From contig JAFXKY010000005.1 of assembly GCA_017531485.1 (NCBI GenBank), positions 1-39,258 of the forward strand: a stretch of 39,258 nucleotides of DNA, given 5' to 3'. The notes beneath the pieces are model-generated. The model saw only the letters and a list, made by a program, of their open reading frames with translations, ran no database searches and was not told the origin of the DNA. Positions 25,048 to 32,167 of the stretch are shown here, one piece after another. How positions within the stretch are numbered: the first letter of the stretch is position 1; every line of letters starts with the position of its first letter. The DNA is from Eubacteriaceae bacterium (GTDB taxonomy: Bacteria; Bacillota; Clostridia; Eubacteriales; Anaerofustaceae). A program made the translations under genes and the position numbers.

Positions 25048-25051
25048 CACC

Positions 25052-25075
25052 AAAGACGGCAGATGCCGTCTTTTT
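25052..25075 (+). terminator. Terminator of the C26 hydrolase gene
   Basis: AAAGACGGC (25052-25060) pairs with GCCGTCTTT (25065-25073) around an AGAT loop, followed by further Ts. Confidence 0.88.
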
Positions 25076-25100
25076 ATTTGTCGCGTTTATGTATCAAAAA

Positions 25101-25126
25101 ACAAAAAAGGCAGGTCGCCCTGCCTT
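25101..25126 (-). terminator. Terminator of the ireB-ylbF gene block
   Basis: An 8-bp stem (25107-25114 with 25119-25126, loop of four) is followed on the minus strand by TTTTTTG. It lies just beyond the YlbF gene and ends the minus-strand block. Confidence 0.88.
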
Positions 25127-25130
25127 GAAA

Positions 25131-25508
25131 TTATTCATCCATTCCGAAAAGTCCGTCAGGATAGATATTCAAAAATGATGCGTCGATCTTTGTTGCGTCC
25201 GTGATGGCTTTCATGATGTCATCAACGATGCTTGAGAAATACGCCTGTGCCTGCATGAATTCTCCGATGGATTCAATGGGAGAAACGGCTGTGTAAAGCA
25301 TATTGAACTGCTCAACAACTTCCTGAGGAGGTTCTGTTCCCATCATCTTCGCCATCTGGATCTGCATCTGAACCTTAAGGTAATCTTTCAGCATCTGCGA
25401 ATGTGTCGGATTCTGTTCTACCTTTTCAGCGGCGTATTTATAACGCTGAAATTCAGCGGAAGACTTTATTGCATTTGTAAGATCGTATAATTTATCGTAA
25501 ATATTCAT
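25131..25508 (-). CDS. YlbF-family protein
   Basis: This 125-residue, all-helical protein matches the YlbF/YmcA family. Pieces such as LTNAIKSSAEFQRYKYAAEK, HSQMLKDYLKVQMQIQMAK and FMQAQAYFSSIVDDIMKAI show this. In Bacillus subtilis, YlbF forms a complex with YmcA and YaaT that interacts with RNase Y and affects mRNA processing, competence and sporulation. Its position directly behind RNase J (4 bases between genes) fits an RNA-processing role. It is the last gene before the terminator at 25101. Which paralogue it represents was not tested. Confidence 0.87.
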   Translation of the reverse strand: MNIYDKLYDLTNAIKSSAEFQRYKYAAEKVEQNPTHSQMLKDYLKVQMQIQMAKMMGTEPPQEVVEQFNMLYTAVSPIESIGEFMQAQAYFSSIVDDIMKAITDATKIDASFLNIYPDGLFGMDE

Positions 25509-25512
25509 TTTC

Positions 25513-27228
25513 TCAGTCCTTTACATACATAAGAATCGGAAGTATCATCGGGCGGCGCTTTGTCCTTTCGTAAAGGAATTTTTCAAGCTCACCCTTGAGA
25601 TCTGCTTTGATAGAGCTGTAGTCGTAAATATTCTCTCCATGCCTTAATATTATTTCAACACTGTGCTCTCTCGCTTCCATCAGAAGGTCTTCACTTTCTC
25701 TCATATACACAAATCCTCTTGATACGATATCCGGACCACTCATTATTCCGTTGTCCCCGAGAGCCGCAACGACGATAAGAAGTCCGTCTTCGCTCAGACG
25801 CTTTCTGTCTTTGAGAACGATGTTTCCGACATCACCGATTCCGAGACCATCTATGAGGATCGCTCCGGAAGGAACACTGCCGGAGATATAAGCCTCGTCT
25901 TCATCAACGGTAAGGATCTGCCCGTTCTGCATTACAAATGCATTTTCAGACGGAAGCCCCGCGCTTTCCGCAATAAGAGCGTGACTGATAAGCATCTGAT
26001 ATTCACCATGGCACGGCACGAAATACTTCGGCTGAATAAGAGCCTGAATGAGCGTAAGATCTCCCGCGTTTGCGTGACCTGATACGTGTACATCCTTAGC
26101 TCCCTGATATACGACCTGTGCCCCCAGTTTCATAAGCTCACTTATTATTGACGCCACGGATTTTTCATTTCCGGGAATTGGTGTCGCAGAAATTATGACA
26201 AGATCATTTTCGTCAATCTTCACCTGTCTGTGTTCGCCGGAAGCCATTCTCGCAAGGGCAGACAAAGGTTCGCCCTGAGAGCCTGTCGTAAGAACGACAA
26301 TCTCTTCATCCGGGAATTTTACTACATCCTTGATATCAATAAGGCCATCGTCATCAAATTTAAGATAGCCGAGGTTCTTCGCGACCCCAACAACATTTAT
26401 CATGCTTCTGCCGCTGACAGTGACTTTTCTGCCAAAGAATTTCGCAGCATCAAAGATCTGCTGTATGCGGTGAATATTCGTTGCGAAAGATGCGATAACG
26501 ATCCTCTTTTTCACTCCCGCAAAGAGAGTATGGAAGGATTCTCCTACTGTTCTTTCTGACGGAGTATATCCTTTCTTTCCCGCATTTGTGCTGTCGGCAA
26601 TAAGGACATCCACGCCTTCGGCTCCGATTGCAGCGAATCTCGCAAGGTCGATACGCTGATTATCAACGGGAGTAAGGTCGATCTTAAAATCCCCTGTGTG
26701 GAAGACGCTTCCGCCTGCACACTTCACATAAAGCGCAGCACTGTCGGCGATAGAGTGGTTCGTCACTACGAATTCAACAGAAAATCCGCTTACTTCCACC
26801 GTTTCGTGATATGATACAATATTGAGTTTTGCAGTCTTGTCAAGTCCGTGTTCAACGAGCTTGTTCTGAAGAAGACCGATGGTGAGTTTTGTTCCGTAAA
26901 TAGGAAGATCCGGGAACTTTTTCAGAAGATACGGTATTGCACCGATGTGGTCTTCATGTCCATGGGTGAGAAAGAGCCCTCTGATCATCTGTTCGTTATT
27001 CTCGAGATATGTGAAATCGGGAATGACAAGGTCGATGCCGTACTGTTCCGAATCAGGGAATTTAAGTCCGCAGTCAATGAGGATCATATCATCTCCACAT
27101 TCAATTACAGTACAGTTCTTGCCGATCTCTTCCATTCCTCCGAGAGGAATAACGTGAAATGAAGGTTTGTGAGTTTTGATTTGATAATTTGCAGATCTCT
27201 TCGTTTGTCTGTTAGAGTTTACCTGCAT
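25513..27228 (-). CDS. rnj: Ribonuclease J
   Basis: RNase J is a metallo-beta-lactamase-fold enzyme with endonuclease and 5'-to-3' exonuclease activity in mRNA turnover and rRNA maturation. The 571-residue protein shows the metal site THGHEDHIGA (His89, His91, Asp93, His94), the beta-CASP region (SGHANAGDL and PKYFVPCHGEYQML) and the C-terminal domain. A basic N-terminal extension of about 22 residues precedes the first strand; whether the first ATG is used is not certain. It starts directly after the RuvX-DUF1292 stop and is followed by ylbF. A single RNase J is seen here; a second paralogue could lie elsewhere. Confidence 0.96.
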   Translation of the reverse strand: MQVNSNRQTKRSANYQIKTHKPSFHVIPLGGMEEIGKNCTVIECGDDMILIDCGLKFPDSEQYGIDLVIPDFTYLENNEQMIRGLFLTHGHEDHIGAIPYLLKKFPDLPIYGTKLTIGLLQNKLVEHGLDKTAKLNIVSYHETVEVSGFSVEFVVTNHSIADSAALYVKCAGGSVFHTGDFKIDLTPVDNQRIDLARFAAIGAEGVDVLIADSTNAGKKGYTPSERTVGESFHTLFAGVKKRIVIASFATNIHRIQQIFDAAKFFGRKVTVSGRSMINVVGVAKNLGYLKFDDDGLIDIKDVVKFPDEEIVVLTTGSQGEPLSALARMASGEHRQVKIDENDLVIISATPIPGNEKSVASIISELMKLGAQVVYQGAKDVHVSGHANAGDLTLIQALIQPKYFVPCHGEYQMLISHALIAESAGLPSENAFVMQNGQILTVDEDEAYISGSVPSGAILIDGLGIGDVGNIVLKDRKRLSEDGLLIVVAALGDNGIMSGPDIVSRGFVYMRESEDLLMEAREHSVEIILRHGENIYDYSSIKADLKGELEKFLYERTKRRPMILPILMYVKD

Positions 27229-27972
27229 TTATTCTTCGTCCTCGATACCTTCTTCGTCAAACAGTGATACGTAATATTCGTTTACAGCATCAAATTCATC
27301 ATCTTCGAGGTCGTAAAGAAGAACTTCTTCGTTTTCGCCTGTTTCGAGTCTGAAGAGGATAGCTTCTTCGTCATCATCGTTTGTGCAAAGAACTACATAT
27401 GTGTTTCCTTCAAATTCAAACTCTTCGTCAATGATATACTCAAGTTCCTGTCCGTCGTCTGTCATTACAATGATTGTTTCGTTTTCCATGTTTTTTATTC
27501 CTTTCTTAATTGAAGTTTCTTCAATTTTGTTTACATCATTATTCATTCCCGCAGGGAACATATTTATATAATCCAGATAACTCCGGAGTATTACCTGCGC
27601 AGCCAGCTTGTCTACGACTTTCTTCTGCTTTTTATGATCAAGTTCTCCGATAGCAAGCTCCGCTTCCTTCGTGGAAAATCTTTCATCCCACATCACGACT
27701 TCTTTTTTTGTCTTCATCTCAAGAAGTCTCTTTTTTTCCTGCATTTCCATTGCCTTTTCGCCATAAGTCCCGTCGGTCAGAAGAGGAAGCCCGATGAGGA
27801 TCTTTTCAACGTCATAGATTTCAAGAAGTTCGTTTACCCTTCTGATGACGTCATAAAAATCCTTCTTTTCTATAACTTCCACACCCTGCGCCGTTATCCC
27901 AAGCGGGTCACTCACCGCAACTCCTGTGCGGCTCAGACCTATGTCAAGGCAAAGTATCCTTTTTTTGTACAT
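27229..27972 (-). CDS. RuvX/YqgF nuclease fused to a DUF1292 domain
   Basis: Residues 1-138 form the RNase H-fold RuvX/YqgF domain, with Asp10 (LCLDIGLSRTG), GLPLLTDG and WDERFST (Asp96), and Asp121 (DKLAAQVILRSYLD). RuvX family members process pre-16S rRNA or Holliday junctions. Residues 162-247 match DUF1292 (YrzB), a small acidic protein normally encoded as a separate gene just after ruvX. The two are joined here by an in-frame linker of about 24 residues. That linker encodes an apparent ribosome binding site (27497-27504) ahead of Met162 at 27489, so an 86-residue free DUF1292 protein may also be made. The gene lies directly before rnj. Confidence 0.88.
   Translation of the reverse strand: MYKKRILCLDIGLSRTGVAVSDPLGITAQGVEVIEKKDFYDVIRRVNELLEIYDVEKILIGLPLLTDGTYGEKAMEMQEKKRLLEMKTKKEVVMWDERFSTKEAELAIGELDHKKQKKVVDKLAAQVILRSYLDYINMFPAGMNNDVNKIEETSIKKGIKNMENETIIVMTDDGQELEYIIDEEFEFEGNTYVVLCTNDDDEEAILFRLETGENEEVLLYDLEDDEFDAVNEYYVSLFDEEGIEDEE
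27487..27504 (-). promoter_or_regulatory. Internal ribosome binding site and start inside the fusion gene
   Basis: AAAGGAAT lies about 8 bases ahead of an ATG (27489 to 27487) that opens the DUF1292 part (MENETIIV). The arrangement looks like the remnant of two separate genes whose intervening stop was lost. Confidence 0.6.
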
Positions 27973-28031
27973 ATTGTATTTTACCCCATAATAAAATTGT
28001 TAATCTACGCTGACATAATTCTTCCCAAAAG

Positions 28032-28976
28032 TCAGTCTATGATCTTCAGAGCCATTTCCTTGCATGCGCCGCTGCAATACCCGCAGGTAAGGCATTTTTC
28101 TTCGTCGCACACGCATTTTCCGTCAATGATCGAAAGGGCATTGTTCGGACATCTTTCTGCGCACGCACCGCATCCGACGCACCAGTCTTCCACCATAAGG
28201 TGTTTTTTGCGGCTTCTGAGAGATTCAAAAGCTTCCTCATACGGCTTTTTCTCAAAATACGAAACGTTGGCATCGATCTCTTTTTCGGAAACCATGCCCG
28301 TGAGCACCGAATCTATCCCGTAAAGAGAAGTGATGTAATCAAAAGCATCTTTGGCGCTGTGATAAAGATTTCCGCCTCCGAGAGGTTTCATGGCAAGGAT
28401 ACCTTTGCCTTTATCTTTCGCGTACGCAATGGCTTTTTCCATATCTGCCCTCGTGCCGTCGACGATGCCGATCCCTTTGAAATTGATTATCGGTTCTATA
28501 ACATCTATCTCCGGCATATCCGCCGCCGCATACACAGCCCTGACAAAATGCGTCGAAACACCGACGGCTCGCACATCCCCCGTCTGTTTTTTGGAAATGT
28601 AGTATTCAAGTGCATCATAATGTCCGCGGATAGTATGTTCGCTTTCCGTTTCGTGAAGCATGAAGATATCTATGCAGTCTTTACCCGTCTTTGAAAGTGC
28701 TTCTTCAAGTGCAAACCTTGCACCTTCAATGTCATACGCATATGACTTTGATGCAAGGATGAAATCCTTACTGTATTTTACTGCATAGGAAATATGCTCA
28801 TAATTATTGTAATACTGAGCCGTATCAAACATATTTATTCCCCTGTCCATAGCCATCGCCATCAGCTTCCCCGCATCCTGCGGCGACATATCCTGCTGAA
28901 GCGGACCGAAGCAAAGACACCCGAATCCGAGACGGCTTACTTCAAGGGACGTATTTCCCAATATTGATTTATCCAA
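28032..28976 (-). CDS. Aldo/keto reductase with two 4Fe-4S clusters
   Basis: This 314-residue oxidoreductase joins an aldo/keto reductase barrel (about residues 1-255) to a bacterial-type ferredoxin tail. The barrel residues are present: Asp51 and Tyr55/Tyr56 (FDTAQYYNN), Lys77 (ASKSYA) and His108 (FMLHET). The tail has two CxxCxxCxxxC sets, Cys266-276 and Cys295-305, typical of anaerobes. Such enzymes probably couple NAD(P)H or ferredoxin to carbonyl reduction; the substrate is unknown. The start codon is TTG (28976-28974), two bases after the ireB stop, with no clear ribosome binding site, so translation may depend on coupling to ireB. Its insertion between ireB and ruvX, normally neighbours, is unusual. 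Confidence 0.87.
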   Translation of the reverse strand: MDKSILGNTSLEVSRLGFGCLCFGPLQQDMSPQDAGKLMAMAMDRGINMFDTAQYYNNYEHISYAVKYSKDFILASKSYAYDIEGARFALEEALSKTGKDCIDIFMLHETESEHTIRGHYDALEYYISKKQTGDVRAVGVSTHFVRAVYAAADMPEIDVIEPIINFKGIGIVDGTRADMEKAIAYAKDKGKGILAMKPLGGGNLYHSAKDAFDYITSLYGIDSVLTGMVSEKEIDANVSYFEKKPYEEAFESLRSRKKHLMVEDWCVGCGACAERCPNNALSIIDGKCVCDEEKCLTCGYCSGACKEMALKIID

Positions 28977-28978
28977 GA

Positions 28979-29242
28979 CTATTTTTCGCTGAGGTAATAA
29001 CCCACAAGCTCTTCAAGGAGTTCATCCCTGTCGAATTTTTTAATCTTCATACGGGCATCCTTGTAGGAGGTGATGTATGTGGGATCTCCGCTCATGATAT
29101 ATCCGACGATCTGGTTTACGGGGCTGTAACCCTTTTCTTCCAGAGCTTCCTTGATTTCGGAAAGCGCCGTACGGATCTGGATGCTTTTTTGCATCTCAAT
29201 AGAGAATTTTACCGTTTCAGTCTGAACATTTTTGTTATCCAT
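28979..29242 (-). CDS. ireB: IreB-family regulatory phosphoprotein
   Basis: This 87-residue protein matches the IreB (DUF965, YrzL) family over its full length, with [20 protein letters not shown] and [17 protein letters not shown]. In Enterococcus faecalis IreB is a phosphorylation target of the kinase IreK and dampens cephalosporin resistance; the N-terminal Thr residues (Thr8, Thr10) are the likely equivalent sites. An AGGAGG-type site precedes the ATG. The usual upstream neighbour alaS is missing here. The gene opens the block ireB, aldo/keto reductase, ruvX fusion, rnj, ylbF. Confidence 0.93.
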   Translation of the reverse strand: MDNKNVQTETVKFSIEMQKSIQIRTALSEIKEALEEKGYSPVNQIVGYIMSGDPTYITSYKDARMKIKKFDRDELLEELVGYYLSEK

Positions 29243-29271
29243 AAGTATACCTCCTTTGGACAGTATATATT

Positions 29272-29300
29272 AGTTTACCTTAAATAGCGCTATTTTTCAA
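29272..29300 (-). promoter_or_regulatory. Promoter of ireB with a palindrome in the spacer
   Basis: On the minus strand TTGAAA (29295-29300), a 17-base spacer and TAAACT (29272-29277) form a moderate promoter. The spacer is almost filled by a perfect 14-base palindrome, AAATAGCGCTATTT at 29282-29295, a placement typical of a repressor or MerR-type site. Confidence 0.55.
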
Positions 29301-29307
29301 TATGAAA

Positions 29308-29351
29308 GGGGAATGATAATGCAAAATTATTCCTGCATCTTCATCATCCCC
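29308..29351 (-). terminator. Possible terminator after yqeY
   Basis: GGGG at 29308-29311 pairs with CCCC at 29348-29351 as part of a longer imperfect stem including ATGAT/ATCAT and TGCA pairs. On the minus strand only TTT follows, so termination is uncertain. The rest of the gap 29352-29450 shows nothing I recognise. Confidence 0.4.
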
Positions 29352-29450
29352 GCATTTTACCGTAAGTTTCGTGGCCTTACTTTAATGACAACACCGTATA
29401 CTGTCTCTGATTTTGGCACATACAACTATATAGCAGCAGCTATACAACTC

Positions 29451-29894
29451 TTAGTTAAGGAACTTTGCAGCTGCGGCATTGATAGCCTTTCCGTCCGACA
29501 TGCCTTTGACTCTGGGCATAACGTCTTTCATAAGAGCACCCATACCCTTCTTCGAGTCGATTCCGAGACGGTCAATAGCTTCCTTTACGATCTCTTCAAG
29601 TTCTTCCGGAGAAAGCTGTCTCGGGAGATATGAAAGAAGGATCTCAAGTTCACGGTTTGTCTGAGCAATAAGATCATCCCTTCCTGCCTTTTCAAAATCC
29701 GCAAGGGCATCTTTTCTCTGTTTGACCTGTTTTGAAATGAGTTCGATGATATGTTCTTCGTCACATTCCTTGAGATTATCTTTTTCATACTGGAGAATTG
29801 CGGCACGAACGAGCGTAACGACATTTTTAAGCACCGCATCATGTTCTTTCATAGCAGTCTTGAGTTCGGACTGCAGTCTTTCCTTGATTGTCAT
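29451..29894 (-). CDS. yqeY: GatB/YqeY domain-containing protein
   Basis: This 147-residue, helical protein matches the YqeY family, related to the tail domain of GatB amidotransferase subunits that contacts tRNA. Signature stretches are LKTAMKEHDAVLKNVVTLVR, ELEILLSYLPRQLSPEELEE and GMGALMKDVMPRVKG. A free-standing tRNA-related role is assumed but not demonstrated to my knowledge. GAGG precedes the ATG. The gene follows rpsU, the conserved neighbour in Bacillota, across a terminator at 30012 and a separate -10 element at 29956, so it has both read-through and independent transcription options. Confidence 0.92.
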   Translation of the reverse strand: MTIKERLQSELKTAMKEHDAVLKNVVTLVRAAILQYEKDNLKECDEEHIIELISKQVKQRKDALADFEKAGRDDLIAQTNRELEILLSYLPRQLSPEELEEIVKEAIDRLGIDSKKGMGALMKDVMPRVKGMSDGKAINAAAAKFLN

Positions 29895-29955
29895 ACGAAC
29901 ACCTCTTTATATATTTTATTTGTCATCTACAACAAATATTACCTGTGATTCTTTT

Positions 29956-29961
29956 ATTATA
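29956..29961 (-). promoter_or_regulatory. Extended -10 element upstream of yqeY
   Basis: The minus strand reads TGGTATAAT, an extended -10 with a perfect TATAAT. The -35 (TTTATT 17 bases upstream) is weak. A CCCGAA/TTCGGG hairpin (29973-29978 with 29988-29993) sits just upstream. Confidence 0.6.
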
Positions 29962-30011
29962 CCACGCATCAACCCGAAAATAAAGAGTTCGGGATTGAGA
30001 AACTCAAATAC

Positions 30012-30036
30012 GAAAAAACCTCCCATAAAGGGAGGT
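30012..30036 (-). terminator. Terminator after rpsU
   Basis: A 7-bp stem ACCTCCC/GGGAGGT (30018-30024 with 30030-30036) is followed on the minus strand by six Ts. It would make rpsU mRNA the major product and limit read-through into yqeY. Confidence 0.88.
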
Positions 30037-30057
30037 ATGAGAAGCTATATGATAAAA

Positions 30058-30237
30058 TTATCTTTTATTTCTCTTTTTTCTTGCAGCTTCCTGTTTTTTC
30101 TTTTTCTTTACACTCGGTTTTTCATAATGTTCTCTTTTTCTCATTTCAGACATTATTCCTGCGAGTGCAGTTTTTTTCTTAAATCTTTTAAGAGCGCTTT
30201 CTAAAGATTCGCCTTCTCTGACTTTAACTTCTGACAT
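30058..30237 (-). CDS. rpsU: 30S ribosomal protein S21
   Basis: This 59-residue protein was found by translating the minus strand directly. It begins [19 protein letters not shown] and ends in a lysine- and arginine-rich tail, the full pattern of bacterial S21, which helps the small subunit select mRNA. A purine-rich site (GGAGGGTAGG) lies just before the ATG. A sigma-A promoter (30293-30320) and a terminator (30012-30036) bracket it, giving a short monocistronic mRNA. It lies upstream of yqeY, the conserved order in Bacillota. Confidence 0.96.
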   Translation of the reverse strand: MSEVKVREGESLESALKRFKKKTALAGIMSEMRKREHYEKPSVKKKKKQEAARKKRNKR

Positions 30238-30292
30238 ATCCTACCCTCCCCTCTGCTGTGGGATTTGTTGCATCTATATAATATACCTTATA

Positions 30293-30320
30293 ATTATAGC
30301 AGACATTTCCACAAAGTCAA
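30293..30320 (-). promoter_or_regulatory. Promoter of rpsU
   Basis: On the minus strand TTGACT (30315-30320), a 16-base spacer and TATAAT (30293-30298) match the consensus at 11 of 12 positions. The leader before rpsU is about 50 bases. Confidence 0.82.
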
Positions 30321-30352
30321 GTTACGCAGAATATTTTTTTCATTTTTTCACA

Positions 30353-30694
30353 TCAACCCGGCGGCCAGCCCATCGCTCTTCCTGCGATGAGATGATAATG
30401 AAGATGTTTTACTGACTGACCTCCGTCTTCACCACAGTTATTTACGATACGAAAACCCTTCTGCGTAAGGTCGAATTTGATCGCAAGGCGGTTAATGACG
30501 AAATGTATGTGAGATACTATATCATTTCCTGCGGGAACATTAAGTATGCTGTCGAAATGTTCTACGGGAATGACTACGATATGAACAGGTGCCTGAGGAG
30601 CGATGTCCTTGAAAGCAACGACTCTGTCATCTTCATACACTATCTCCGAAGGAATCTCTTTGGCTGCTATCTTGCAGAACAGACAATCTTGCAT
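30353..30694 (-). CDS. hinT: HIT-family nucleotide hydrolase (HinT-like)
   Basis: This 113-residue protein has the histidine triad His97-x-His99-x-His101 in KHLHYHLIAGR, with His99 the expected nucleophile, and the N-terminal DCLFCKIAAKEIPSEIVYED typical of HinT. These enzymes hydrolyse adenosine phosphoramidates and aminoacyl-AMP adducts in the cytoplasm. An AGGAGG site precedes the ATG. A promoter at 30727-30755 lies in the gap after mtaB, so it can be expressed on its own. No terminator was seen between it and the rpsU promoter. Confidence 0.95.
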   Translation of the reverse strand: MQDCLFCKIAAKEIPSEIVYEDDRVVAFKDIAPQAPVHIVVIPVEHFDSILNVPAGNDIVSHIHFVINRLAIKFDLTQKGFRIVNNCGEDGGQSVKHLHYHLIAGRAMGWPPG

Positions 30695-30726
30695 TTTTCC
30701 TTCCTCCTTTCAGACTTTACAGGCAA

Positions 30727-30755
30727 AATATAGCATATATCCGCTGAAAAATCAA
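30727..30755 (-). promoter_or_regulatory. Promoter of hinT
   Basis: On the minus strand TTGATT (30750-30755) and TATATT (30727-30732) are separated by 17 bases, directly after the mtaB stop. Confidence 0.6.
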
Positions 30756-32018
30756 TCAGATTTTCCCTGAAATATACTCTTTGCAAAGTTTTTCCGCACG
30801 CACATCAAGAATCTTATTTGAAAGGTCGTCTTCGCTTTCAACGGCAAACAGAACATAGTTTTCACTGTATCCTACCCAAAGACCTTCCGCATTTTTTTCT
30901 TCGAACAGGACTTTGTGTGTCTTTCCCATCATTTCCGACAAAGCCACGGTCCTTCCCCTGTCTGCGGCAGCACTCATGACGCCGACTCTTCTTTTTTTCT
31001 CCTTTTGCGGAATCTGGTCGTCATAATCATGTGCAGGAGTTCCTTTCTTCGGCGAGAACGGGAATACGTGCACATGGGAAAATGCGATCTTTTCAACGAA
31101 ATCTATGCTTTCCGCAAGGTCATCTTCCGTTTCACCGGGGAACCCTACGATAACATCAGTGGTTATGGTACTTTCGGGAAAATATTCTCTCAGGAGCTTT
31201 ACTATATTATAATATTCATCCGCAGAATAATGTCTTCCCATATTCTTGAGCGTCTTGTCGCATCCGCTCTGAAGAGAGAGATGGAAATGCGGACATACAC
31301 AACCGACATTTCTCAGTCTTCTGAGGAAGTCTTCCGTCAGAAGGCGCGGCTCAAGAGAACCGAGGCGAAGTCTTTCCAGGGAAGTTTCATTTCCGATCTT
31401 TTCGATCAGGTCAATGAGCTTATTGCCGTTTTTGTCGCGGTATGACGCAAGGTGGATCCCCGTAAGGGTTATTTCGCGGAAACCGCTTTTTATGATCTCC
31501 TTCACCTGACCTGTGACTTCATCCGCATCTGCCGAGATCATCCTGTTTCTCGCATATGGAATGATGCAGTACTTACAGAACATCCTGCATCCGTCCTGAA
31601 CTTTTATTACGGCACGGGTGCGGTTCTCAAACGTCGTCACCATAGAAAACTCATTTTCATCTCCCTCACCGGCATTTCCGCCGAAATGTTCAATGATGAG
31701 CCTTGCTGTATCATGGCGGTCCGAAGTACCGGTGATAACTCCTATGCCGTCGATCTTTTCGACTTCCTCCCTTCTTGTTTCGGAATAACATCCCGTGACG
31801 ACGATAAGTGCGTCGGGGTGAAGAGAGTGAGTCTTTCTTATGAGCTGGCGGCATTTTCTTTCGCTTTCGTTTGTTACCGCACAGGTATTTATAATATAAA
31901 CATCCGCTTCTTCTCCGTCTTTTGCATAGGAAAAGCCTGCGTTTATCAGTTCGGAAGCGATGCTTTCCGAATCATATAAATTAACTTTGCATCCGAGTGT
32001 AGATACTGAAATTTTCAT
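30756..32018 (-). CDS. mtaB: tRNA t6A37 methylthiotransferase MtaB
   Basis: MtaB adds a methylthio group to N6-threonylcarbamoyladenosine at position 37 of tRNAs. The 420-residue protein has the N-terminal cluster cysteines (Cys10 in STLGCKVN, INTCAVT, VTGCYSE) and the radical-SAM triad CRMFCKYCIIPYARN near residue 150. The LQSGCDKTLKNMGR and VGFPGETEDD stretches and a C-terminal TRAM-like region follow. The start MKISVSTLG at 32018 follows a TTGGAG site; an in-frame ATG 18 bases upstream lacks one. It is the first of the minus-strand genes mtaB-hinT-rpsU-yqeY, and is divergent from the gene at 32168. Confidence 0.94.
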   Translation of the reverse strand: MKISVSTLGCKVNLYDSESIASELINAGFSYAKDGEEADVYIINTCAVTNESERKCRQLIRKTHSLHPDALIVVTGCYSETRREEVEKIDGIGVITGTSDRHDTARLIIEHFGGNAGEGDENEFSMVTTFENRTRAVIKVQDGCRMFCKYCIIPYARNRMISADADEVTGQVKEIIKSGFREITLTGIHLASYRDKNGNKLIDLIEKIGNETSLERLRLGSLEPRLLTEDFLRRLRNVGCVCPHFHLSLQSGCDKTLKNMGRHYSADEYYNIVKLLREYFPESTITTDVIVGFPGETEDDLAESIDFVEKIAFSHVHVFPFSPKKGTPAHDYDDQIPQKEKKRRVGVMSAAADRGRTVALSEMMGKTHKVLFEEKNAEGLWVGYSENYVLFAVESEDDLSNKILDVRAEKLCKEYISGKI

Positions 32019-32040
32019 GTTCTTTTCTCCAATCAACGGT

Positions 32041-32077
32041 ATTTTATCACCTTTGGATCAAAAACGCAAATATGCGT
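32041..32077 (-). promoter_or_regulatory. Promoter of mtaB with inverted repeat over the -35
   Basis: On the minus strand TTGCGT (32064-32069), a 17-base spacer and TAAAAT (32041-32046) form a promoter. An inverted repeat ACGCA/TGCGT (32064-32068 with 32073-32077) overlaps the -35 and could be an operator. Confidence 0.5.
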
Positions 32078-32131
32078 GATATTTTCTTTAAAAAAGGCAG
32101 TATTTTCATTTATTTACGGATAAACTTTTGA

Positions 32132-32137
32132 TATAAT
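32132..32137 (+). promoter_or_regulatory. -10 element upstream of the HdeD-like gene
   Basis: A perfect TATAAT lies 31 bases before the GTG start. The -35 region is weak (TTTATT, 17 bases upstream). Confidence 0.45.
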
Positions 32138-32167
32138 TACACTATCTTCACATCAAAGGAGAAAACA

